From: Porcincola intestinalis
GTDB taxonomy: Bacteria; Bacillota; Clostridia; Lachnospirales; Lachnospiraceae
Direction of reading: 5' to 3'
Length of the DNA stretch: 64,000 nt
Assembly: GCF_009696445.1 (NCBI RefSeq)
Contig: NZ_VULZ01000013.1
Span: forward strand, 1-64,000
The notes below the pieces were generated by a model. That model was not told the origin of the DNA. It was given only the letters and a program-made list of their open reading frames with translations, and made no database searches. A program made the translations under genes and the position numbers. This document shows, piece by piece, positions 57,032-64,000 of this stretch (the first letter of the stretch is position 1; each line of letters starts with the position of its first letter).

Positions 57032-59632
57032 ATGAACATACAGAAATTCACACAAAAATCGGTTGATGCGGTCAACCAGCTTGAAAAGGTCGCTTCTGAC
57101 TTTGGAAATCAGGAAATCGAGCAGGAGCATCTGCTGTATGCACTTTTGCATCAGGATCAGTCTCTGATTGCACAGCTGGTATCGAAGATGGGAATCGATG
57201 AGCGGCTGTTTGACCATGATCTGACGCAGATGATTGAGGCACGGCCGAAGGTTTCCGGCGGGCAGGCCTATATCGGACAGTATCTGAACAAAGCACTACT
57301 TGGGGCAGAGGACGAAGCAAAGAAGATGGGGGACAGCTATGTCGCTGTTGAACATCTGTTTCTCAGCATGTTCGATTTTGCATCTCCGTCGATGCGCACA
57401 TTTTTCCAGAAGGAGAATGTCACAAGAGAGAAATTCCTCCAGGCATTGTCGACTGTCCGGGGTAATCAGGTCGTCAATACAGATACACCGGAAGACACCT
57501 ACGACGCTCTGGCTAAGTATGGGACGGAGCTTGTCGCGAAGGCAAAGCAGCAGAAGATGGATCCGATCATCGGCCGTGATGATGAGATTCGGAATGTCAT
57601 TCGGATTCTCTCAAGAAAGACGAAGAACAACCCGGTTCTGATCGGTGAGCCTGGCGTAGGAAAGACAGCCGTCGTAGAAGGACTGGCAGAGCGCATCGCA
57701 AGAGAGGATGTCCCGGATTCTCTGAAGAACAAGAAAATCTTTTCACTTGATATGGGTGCCCTCGTGGCAGGAGCCAAGTACAGAGGCGAGTTTGAGGAAC
57801 GGCTGAAATCGGTGCTGAACGAGGTGTCAAAGAGCGAGGGGGAGATTATTCTCTTTATCGATGAGCTGCATCTGATTGTCGGGGCTGGTAAGACCGATGG
57901 CGCCATGGATGCCGGAAACATGCTGAAGCCAATGCTCGCAAGAGGCGAACTCCATTGTATCGGGGCGACAACGCTTGATGAGTACCGGAAGTACATCGAA
58001 AAGGATGCGGCGCTGGCAAGGCGTTTCCAGCCTGTGATGGTGGATGAACCGACCGTGGAGGATACCATTTCTATTCTGAGAGGACTCAAGGAACGGTACG
58101 AGGTTTATCACCATGTGAAGATCACAGATGGCGCGCTCGTTGCGGCGGCGACCCTTTCGCATCGATACATCTCTGACCGGTTCCTTCCGGACAAAGCCAT
58201 CGACCTGGTCGATGAGGCCTGCGCCCAGATCAAGACGGAGATGGATTCCCTTCCGGCCGAGCTGGATGAAATGAACCGGCGTATCATGCAGATGCAGATT
58301 GAGGAGACCGCACTGAAGAAGGAGACAGACAATGCTTCAAAGGAGCGTCTGGCAAATCTTCAGAAGGAGCTGGCAGATCTACAGGAAAAGTTCAAGGCTG
58401 AGAAGGTACAGTGGGAGAATGAGAAGGCAGTGGTCAGCCGCCGCAGTCAGCTGCGCGAACAGATCGAGCAAATCGGCAAGCAGATTGAGGCAGCCAAGCA
58501 GAGATCTGATCTGAATGAAGCGGCACGCTTGCAGTATGGGGAACTTCCGAAGCTGAAAGCGGAGCTTAACAAGGAGGAGGACAGCCTGAAGAAGAAGGAT
58601 TTGTCCCTTGTTCATGAGGCGGTAACGGAGGATGAGATTGCTCGGGTGGTCAGCAGGTGGACCGGTATTCCGGTTGCAAAGCTGAACCAGGGCGAACGGC
58701 AGAAGATTTTGCAGCTTGGGGATAAGCTTCATGAACGTGTCATCGGTCAGGATGAGGCGGTGACAAAGGTTGTGGACGCGATCCTCAGGTCCAAAGCCGG
58801 GATCAAGGATCCGACCCGCCCGATCGGCTCCTTCCTGTTCCTCGGCCCGACCGGCGTCGGGAAGACAGAGCTTGCGAAGGCGCTCGCACAGAATCTGTTT
58901 GATGACGAGAACAATATGGTGCGGATTGATATGAGTGAGTACATGGAGAAGTTCTCCGTGTCCCGGCTGATCGGTGCGCCTCCGGGATATGTCGGGTATG
59001 ATGAGGGCGGACAGCTGACAGAGGCAGTGAGACGCCACCCGTACTCGGTTGTCTTGTTCGATGAAATTGAAAAGGCACACCCTGACGTCTTCAATATTCT
59101 GCTCCAGGTTCTGGACGATGGACGAATCACTGATTCACAGGGCAGGACGGTCGACTTCAAGAATACGATCCTGATCATGACCTCGAACATCGGGTCGCAA
59201 TACCTTCTGAATGGTATTGAGAAAAATGGCGTGATATCGGAGGCTGTCCGGTCAGAGGTAGATGCAGAGCTGAAGGCCCACTTCAGACCGGAGTTTTTGA
59301 ACAGGCTGGATGAGATTATTCTGTTCCACCCGCTGTCGAAGGAAAATATTAGCGGGATCATAGACCTGATGATGACGGAGCTGAACCGCAGACTGAAGAG
59401 CCAGGGAGTAACGTTGAAACTGACAGAGGCGGCGAAGCAGTCTGTCATAGAGGGCGGATATGATCCGGCCTTCGGTGCTCGTCCGCTTCGACGGTATTTG
59501 CAGAAGAATGTAGAGACACTTGCTGCTAAACTGATCCTTCAGGGCGACGTGCTGGACGGAGATACCATCCTTGTAGATGCGAAGGATGGAAAGCTCAGTG
59601 CAGGAGTGGTGCATGCAGGCAAAGATGCCTGA
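57032..59632 (+). CDS. clpB: Disaggregase ClpB
   Basis: The 866-residue Hsp100 protein has the ClpN repeats (NQLEKVASDFGNQEIEQEHLLYALL), two AAA+ modules with Walker A GEPGVGKTA and GPTGVGKTE, and the ClpB-specific coiled-coil middle domain (about 410-525) between them. It lacks a ClpP-binding loop. It resolves aggregates with DnaK. GAAAGGGGGCGGAAAGG provides the SD. Confidence 0.96.
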   Translation: MNIQKFTQKSVDAVNQLEKVASDFGNQEIEQEHLLYALLHQDQSLIAQLVSKMGIDERLFDHDLTQMIEARPKVSGGQAYIGQYLNKALLGAEDEAKKMGDSYVAVEHLFLSMFDFASPSMRTFFQKENVTREKFLQALSTVRGNQVVNTDTPEDTYDALAKYGTELVAKAKQQKMDPIIGRDDEIRNVIRILSRKTKNNPVLIGEPGVGKTAVVEGLAERIAREDVPDSLKNKKIFSLDMGALVAGAKYRGEFEERLKSVLNEVSKSEGEIILFIDELHLIVGAGKTDGAMDAGNMLKPMLARGELHCIGATTLDEYRKYIEKDAALARRFQPVMVDEPTVEDTISILRGLKERYEVYHHVKITDGALVAAATLSHRYISDRFLPDKAIDLVDEACAQIKTEMDSLPAELDEMNRRIMQMQIEETALKKETDNASKERLANLQKELADLQEKFKAEKVQWENEKAVVSRRSQLREQIEQIGKQIEAAKQRSDLNEAARLQYGELPKLKAELNKEEDSLKKKDLSLVHEAVTEDEIARVVSRWTGIPVAKLNQGERQKILQLGDKLHERVIGQDEAVTKVVDAILRSKAGIKDPTRPIGSFLFLGPTGVGKTELAKALAQNLFDDENNMVRIDMSEYMEKFSVSRLIGAPPGYVGYDEGGQLTEAVRRHPYSVVLFDEIEKAHPDVFNILLQVLDDGRITDSQGRTVDFKNTILIMTSNIGSQYLLNGIEKNGVISEAVRSEVDAELKAHFRPEFLNRLDEIILFHPLSKENISGIIDLMMTELNRRLKSQGVTLKLTEAAKQSVIEGGYDPAFGARPLRRYLQKNVETLAAKLILQGDVLDGDTILVDAKDGKLSAGVVHAGKDA

Positions 59633-59675
59633 AACAGGACAGATTACAGTGGCTGAAGAGCCGGATAGCTTCTCT

Positions 59676-60908
59676 TCACCGGTTCTTCAGCCAGTCGATC
59701 AGAATGGACGCTCCGGAGGTGACCGCGGCATAGAGAGAAAGCGGAAGGAGTGTCGATGCTCCGTGAAGCGTTCTGAGATAAAAGGCTGTCGGAAGGACTG
59801 CCTGCAAAGCCGGGATGATCTGAAGATCAAAAAATACCGGCGTCAGGAACAGACAGCCCATCACGACGATTGGGATCGAGGCGGAGAGAAGTGTCATCTT
59901 CCCTGTAAGGACACGGACCAGATTGCTGAATCCGCAGACTGCAGGCAGGTAGAGAAGAAATGGTGCCAGCTCTGACAGGCCGGATCCGACGCCGGAGACG
60001 GACAGTGCGATGAAGACAAAGAGACCTCCATCCAGAACCGGGATCAGGAGATACAGGTAGTGAAGCCAGGGCCTGAGCGAGGGGGACAGCCACACGAAAA
60101 GCTGCCGCTGGTTATCCTGCATCAGAAAGAGACAGGCGGCGAAGCAGATCAGGATCAGTGTGATCGCAAGAAGGCCTCTCAGCGGGGACAGATAGTAGGT
60201 GTTGAGTTCCTGGTCCTGAATCAGGTCGCCATTGAGATAGGAGAGCTGGAAAAAATTGCCGGTCACCGTGGAATCCGAAAGCAGTCTATCAAGCCAGGCA
60301 TCTCTCTTCTCCTTATCGGTCGAAAAATCGTCTGCATGGACATCCATCCATGCTTTCAGAACATATCTTTCGATTTCTGGATATAGTTTTCCAAATAATT
60401 GTTCTTTTTCCATCTTCGTGACGATGTCATTGCTACCGCAGATGACGCGAATCGCGTTTTTTTGCATTCCTTTTTTGTCAACTGCCTCGGAATCAGAAGC
60501 CCCGAAGGCCTGGCCGAGGATGCTGAGTGCGCCTCCTGTACCCGATGCAGGCACAGCAGCAAAGGATGAAAACAGAGCAGAAAGATCCTTTGGAAACAGG
60601 AAGCCGAGGCGGACATCTCCGTCGAATACGGCTTGCCTGAGTTGTTTTTCATTATGATACCGGATATAACGGACTGCGCTGCCCTGATCAGACTGCGTCA
60701 GCTGAGCCAGCACCCTGGCGGTCAGCTCATCCTCTGCCTGGCCGGCGCAGACCCCGACAGACAGCAGTGATGTGCTTTCACCGGGAATCTGGCGTGCCAG
60801 CAGGGTGGTCAGCGGGATCAGGCACAGAATAAAAAGAAACAGCGGTTTTTTCAGAAAGCGGCGGTTCAGCAGGAAAGACCAGAGAAAAAATTTTTTGATA
60901 GATCTCAT
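59676..60908 (-). CDS. ABC-2-type permease, second subunit
   Basis: The product of about 410 residues has one N-terminal membrane helix, a large extracytoplasmic loop of about 200 residues and five or six C-terminal helices (LLAITLILICFAACLFLM, LYLLIPVLDGGLFVFIAL and others), the ABC-2/YhgE-like layout. ATG 60908 lies in an ATGA overlap with the preceding permease gene and has GGAG six bases before it. Substrate unknown. Confidence 0.82.
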   Translation of the reverse strand: MRSIKKFFLWSFLLNRRFLKKPLFLFILCLIPLTTLLARQIPGESTSLLSVGVCAGQAEDELTARVLAQLTQSDQGSAVRYIRYHNEKQLRQAVFDGDVRLGFLFPKDLSALFSSFAAVPASGTGGALSILGQAFGASDSEAVDKKGMQKNAIRVICGSNDIVTKMEKEQLFGKLYPEIERYVLKAWMDVHADDFSTDKEKRDAWLDRLLSDSTVTGNFFQLSYLNGDLIQDQELNTYYLSPLRGLLAITLILICFAACLFLMQDNQRQLFVWLSPSLRPWLHYLYLLIPVLDGGLFVFIALSVSGVGSGLSELAPFLLYLPAVCGFSNLVRVLTGKMTLLSASIPIVVMGCLFLTPVFFDLQIIPALQAVLPTAFYLRTLHGASTLLPLSLYAAVTSGASILIDWLKNR

Positions 60909-62179
60909 GCGTGACTCCATGACAGTTTTCTCTTTCTCAGACAGATTGCAAGCAGGATGAAAACAGCAGTTTCTGTCAGAAGGTATACAAGCGGGATCAG
61001 TATGCTGTTACCGCGGATCAGGCTCTTCCGGAGATAAAGCATCGCCTGCCCCGTCGGAAGATAGGGCGACAGCACCCGGATGGCTGATGGAAGGCTGGAG
61101 AGCGGATAGAAGACGCCGGAAAGGTAAGCCAGCAGAACAGAGGCCAGAAACTGAAGCAGAACGCCGGAGATAAGGCTGTCGGCGAGCTCATAGAGAAGAA
61201 GGTCCAGTGCGGCTGCCATCAGGACGACAGGAAACGCCTTCAGGGAGAAGAACAGATAGTTCCGGAAAAATCCGTGAGTTCCGCTGCTCAGCTCTGAGAA
61301 GACGATCGGCATCTTTGAAAGCCCCAGCCCGCTGGCAGGCATGAAGACCGCACCTAATAGCAGCATGAATAAAACCAGGGACAGATATTCAGATACGATC
61401 TGACTGAATGCATGAAAACCCCGGATATGCAGCAGGACCTCGATGGAATGGTCGGTGCGTATATAGTTACCGGCACACATGACACCTGTCAGGAGCACGA
61501 GCAGAAGAAACATGGCACAGAGATAATAGCTTTCAATTGTGAGTGTCCCTGCCGTTTTCATTCGCCGGAGTGTGAACATCTGGCTGCGCGAAAGCAGCTT
61601 CCGGATACTCATGTAGAGCAGGTCCGTCTGGGCATCTGAGATGTCCTCCGCACTGGTGACACCTGAAGCTGTATAAAAGTCTGCGAGCGCATAGGAGGCC
61701 GATTCCATCTGACCGATTATAACGGAGACGCAGGCTGACAGCTCGCGAATCAGAAGGGGCTCCAGCGATGCGCCCGAATCCGGAAGGATCAGCGTCATTT
61801 TAGATGAGACGTCTCCACTCAACAGTTTGTCGGTAAGTCCCTCAGGAATGATAATCACGGCATTCAGTTTTCCCTTTTTCAAAGAGGCAAGGGCGTCTTT
61901 ATGGCTGAGCTGCTGAAAGCGGACTGCGACCTTGGACGGATCCAGATTCTGGAGCAGCCGGATTCCCATTTTCAGATAGGGGGATGAGTCGGAGCCGACG
62001 ATTCCGATGGCTGCCTTGCTGTCCTCATCACCGGTCATCGTACTGGCCGCCTTTGAAGACTGCAGATAGAGCATAGCCCCCAGGATCAGAGCCAGCAGAC
62101 AGGTCATCAGCAGCATGGCTGGATAGGTACGGAAAACTTTTTTAATCTGGAGTTCAGTATAGATAATCAGTTGTCTCAT
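60905..62179 (-). CDS. ABC-2-type permease, first subunit
   Basis: The 424-residue product has the ABC-2 layout: helix at residues about 18-38 (PAMLLMTCLLALILGAMLYL), an outer domain (AAIGIVGSDSSPYLKMGIRLLQNLDPSKVAVRF...GKLNAVIIIPEGLTDKLLSGD) and five C-terminal helices. ATG 62179 with GGAAG upstream is preferred to the GTG at 62188. It works with the ATPase encoded just upstream. Confidence 0.85.
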   Translation of the reverse strand: MRQLIIYTELQIKKVFRTYPAMLLMTCLLALILGAMLYLQSSKAASTMTGDEDSKAAIGIVGSDSSPYLKMGIRLLQNLDPSKVAVRFQQLSHKDALASLKKGKLNAVIIIPEGLTDKLLSGDVSSKMTLILPDSGASLEPLLIRELSACVSVIIGQMESASYALADFYTASGVTSAEDISDAQTDLLYMSIRKLLSRSQMFTLRRMKTAGTLTIESYYLCAMFLLLVLLTGVMCAGNYIRTDHSIEVLLHIRGFHAFSQIVSEYLSLVLFMLLLGAVFMPASGLGLSKMPIVFSELSSGTHGFFRNYLFFSLKAFPVVLMAAALDLLLYELADSLISGVLLQFLASVLLAYLSGVFYPLSSLPSAIRVLSPYLPTGQAMLYLRKSLIRGNSILIPLVYLLTETAVFILLAICLRKRKLSWSHA

Positions 62180-62194
62180 GAGTTTCACTTCCGG

Positions 62195-62887
62195 TCAGAG
62201 TGCATGAACCAGCTTGCCGATGTCGCCGTCAAATGTATATGGTTTCAGAGTGCCATCCTTCAGAATGAAGGTCCTGGAGCAGGAGACAATTTCCTGGATC
62301 TCATGGGAGGCCATGATGACAATGCCACCCTGTCTGCAGAATCCCTGCAGGTAGTCGAGAATGACCTGCTTGCAGACCAGGTCCAGCGCCGCGCCTGGTT
62401 CATCCAGGATCAGAATCTGCGGGTGGTTGGCAACTGCACAGCCGATGGAAACCCTTTTTTTCATGCCGCCGGACAGCTTCAGAACCTGGCGGTTCAGAAA
62501 GTCGTGAACCTGCAGGTCTCTCAGTACACCGGACTTCAGCTCCTGCGAAAGGGTGTCACTGCCTCCGGGGTACCACAGGCGCAGGTTGTCTTTCACAGAA
62601 AGCTCCTCAAGGAGCGGTGTGGTTTGGGGAACGTAGCCGACTACATGCGAACGAAGAGCAGGGCGGTGGAGAAGATCGCCGGTCTCCGAGAGAGAGGGCT
62701 CTTCAAGAAGAAATTCCCCTTCATCAGCCTTCAGTGCACCTGCAAGGATTCCGAGCAATGTCGACTTTCCGCAGCCATTCTCCCCGAGAATGCCGATTGA
62801 GGTTCCTGAGAATGCGGAGAACGTAATATCCTTCAGAACTTCTTTGTGCCGGTAGCTTTTTCGGATATGGGATATCTGGATTTTCAT
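62195..62887 (-). CDS. ABC transporter ATP-binding protein
   Basis: The 230-residue ATPase shows Walker A (GILGENGCGKSTLL), the Q-loop (GYVPQTTPLLEELSV), signature (LSGGMKKRVSIG), Walker B (ILILDEPGAALD) and the switch histidine (MASHEI). It drives the two permeases encoded downstream, an export system for an unknown substrate such as a drug or peptide. Confidence 0.93.
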   Translation of the reverse strand: MKIQISHIRKSYRHKEVLKDITFSAFSGTSIGILGENGCGKSTLLGILAGALKADEGEFLLEEPSLSETGDLLHRPALRSHVVGYVPQTTPLLEELSVKDNLRLWYPGGSDTLSQELKSGVLRDLQVHDFLNRQVLKLSGGMKKRVSIGCAVANHPQILILDEPGAALDLVCKQVILDYLQGFCRQGGIVIMASHEIQEIVSCSRTFILKDGTLKPYTFDGDIGKLVHAL

Positions 62888-63072
62888 ATATGCCTCAGTG
62901 ACGATCTCTCATTGAACTGTGTCTCTCCTACTTTAACATAGAAGGAACAGGGGTGCACACAGGAAAATGTTTTTATCTGTGACAGAATCGTGTGTAATTG
63001 TTGGGCACTCTTACAGTTGTAATCCCTGAATAAGTCTGATATATTGGTCGTACTCATCAAGGAGGCAGGTAT

Positions 63073-64000
63073 ATGAAACACAGACGCAGGTTGTTCTGGG
63101 CATATGCGCTTGCAGCGGTGATTGCCCTGTCATTTGTCCTTCCGGCAGCCATTGCATCACAGCCGGATTCAGAGTCACATCCGGGAGCTTCTACAGAAAG
63201 CACGGAAGGATCCGCAGCGGGGAACGAGACGGAGACGGAAGCGCTCTCCCAGGTGATCGGACAGATTCTATCCAGAGGATATGATCTTTCGCTCGATGTA
63301 AGCTTTGAGGAGCCGATGCGGGAAGCCATTTCCAGTGCAGCGAAGGGTTTTGACATGTCCTGGGCAAAGGAAGCGGCCTTCACAGGAACATCATCCGGAA
63401 ACGACGACGGAGGCATTGATGCATCCGGCACGCTTTCACTCAACGGAACCGATCTTTATGACGGAAGCATATCTGTTGACGTGAATGACCAGATTGTCTA
63501 TCTGGTCTGTCCGCAGTTTCGGAAGACGCCGTTTGCCGTCGATCTGAAAAAGCTGGCGTCAGCAGCTCAGGGTGCTGCTGCTCAAACGGCAGGGAAAAGT
63601 ACCGCCGGGAAGAAGGCCGTAAAAGCTGCCGGGAACTTCAAGGCCAGCTATATGAAGCTTCTCCAGGAGGGAACGGATCTGGTGAAGGGGATTCAGCCGG
63701 AGGAGTTGACGGCTTTTTCGAAGCGTTATGCGGATGTGTTCGCACAGAACGCGGAGCAGGTTGACCATGAGAAGGTGACTGTCACAGCGGGGGCGCTTTC
63801 CGAGGCAATCAGTACACACACTATCACAGTCGATCAGGATGCAATGTCAAAGATCCTTTCTGCCAGCCGGGATGCGCTTGCAGACGACAGCCTGGTACGG
63901 AAGATATTGAAGAGCGACTTTTCGGTGGATGCCGCAAACACGATCGTGACGGCAGTCAAATCAGATGGACTGTTTGATCAGGAGACGCTGTACAAGGGGT
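63073..64000 (+). CDS. Secreted protein of unknown function (partial, runs off the right edge)
   Basis: The visible 309 codons have no stop. The product begins MKHRRRLFWAYALAAVIALS with a signal peptide cleaved near AIASQ, then a low-complexity Ser/Glu/Thr stretch (HPGASTESTEGSAAGNETETEA) and a soluble domain (GTLSLNGTDLYDGSISVDVNDQIVYLVCP). AAGGAGGCAGG sets the start. It lies divergent from the ABC exporter operon. Family not recognised. Confidence 0.8.
   Translation, partial: MKHRRRLFWAYALAAVIALSFVLPAAIASQPDSESHPGASTESTEGSAAGNETETEALSQVIGQILSRGYDLSLDVSFEEPMREAISSAAKGFDMSWAKEAAFTGTSSGNDDGGIDASGTLSLNGTDLYDGSISVDVNDQIVYLVCPQFRKTPFAVDLKKLASAAQGAAAQTAGKSTAGKKAVKAAGNFKASYMKLLQEGTDLVKGIQPEELTAFSKRYADVFAQNAEQVDHEKVTVTAGALSEAISTHTITVDQDAMSKILSASRDALADDSLVRKILKSDFSVDAANTIVTAVKSDGLFDQETLYKG

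Overview
The window looks like a piece of a Clostridia chromosome, most probably a Lachnospiraceae. Supporting this are strong SD-led genes, CodY, RNase J, IreB, YlbF and CIRCE-controlled chaperones, a NifS-like/ThiI pair, and tRNA and 23S sequences of Firmicutes type. Species cannot be named from the sequence alone.

Layout. (1) 1-613: 3' end of a 23S rRNA gene, then tRNA-Asn, -Met, -Asp and -Leu, with no 5S gene between them. (2) 596-30863: a complete-looking siphovirus prophage of about 30.2 kb in the 3' end of tRNA-Leu, bounded by a 25-bp direct repeat. Its order is integrase, membrane-anchored DEDDh exonuclease and LexA-like repressor (leftward); then rightward Cro-like gene, a ~410-nt structured RNA candidate, small early genes, an HUH-type Rep gene with an iteron/palindrome region, HNH and late-regulator genes, HicAB, packaging and head genes (portal, MuF-toxin with a candidate immunity gene, TerL, scaffold, capsid), connectors, tail tube, frameshifted tail chaperone, tape measure, baseplate, tail fibre with two alternative 3' cassettes on the opposite strand, holin and endolysin. 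(3) 30864-31453: the displaced tRNA-Leu terminator and a decayed IS3-family orfA. (4) 31454-64000: core genome. It holds malic enzyme, tRNA-Glu and tRNA-Val, galK/galE, prmA/rsmE, a cysteine desulfurase/thiI pair, an HPr-like gene, mtaB, ireB/ruvX/DUF1292, rnj, ylbF-like, trmR/trhP, a PPTase, yifB/dprA (leftward), topA, codY, groESL, clpB, an ABC-2 exporter (leftward) and the start of a secreted protein.

How the parts work together. The prophage has a bidirectional lysogeny switch (repressor against Cro-like protein) with repeated operator-like sites. It appears to replicate through an HUH initiator rather than a DnaA/helicase set. An ArpU/RinA-like protein probably turns on the late operon. 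The host block is rich in translation and tRNA-modification enzymes (RsmE, PrmA, ThiI with its sulfur donor, MtaB, TrmR/TrhP) and in heat-shock genes under HrcA/CIRCE.

Most interesting observations: an invertible-looking tail-fibre locus (27690-28626) with three 12-bp sites and three alternative C-termini; an unrecognised highly structured RNA (4025-4433) whose closing stem would cover the SD of the next gene; a MuF capsid protein with a polymorphic-toxin-like C-terminus followed by an overlapping small gene; and a rolling-circle-type replication module with 10-bp iterons.
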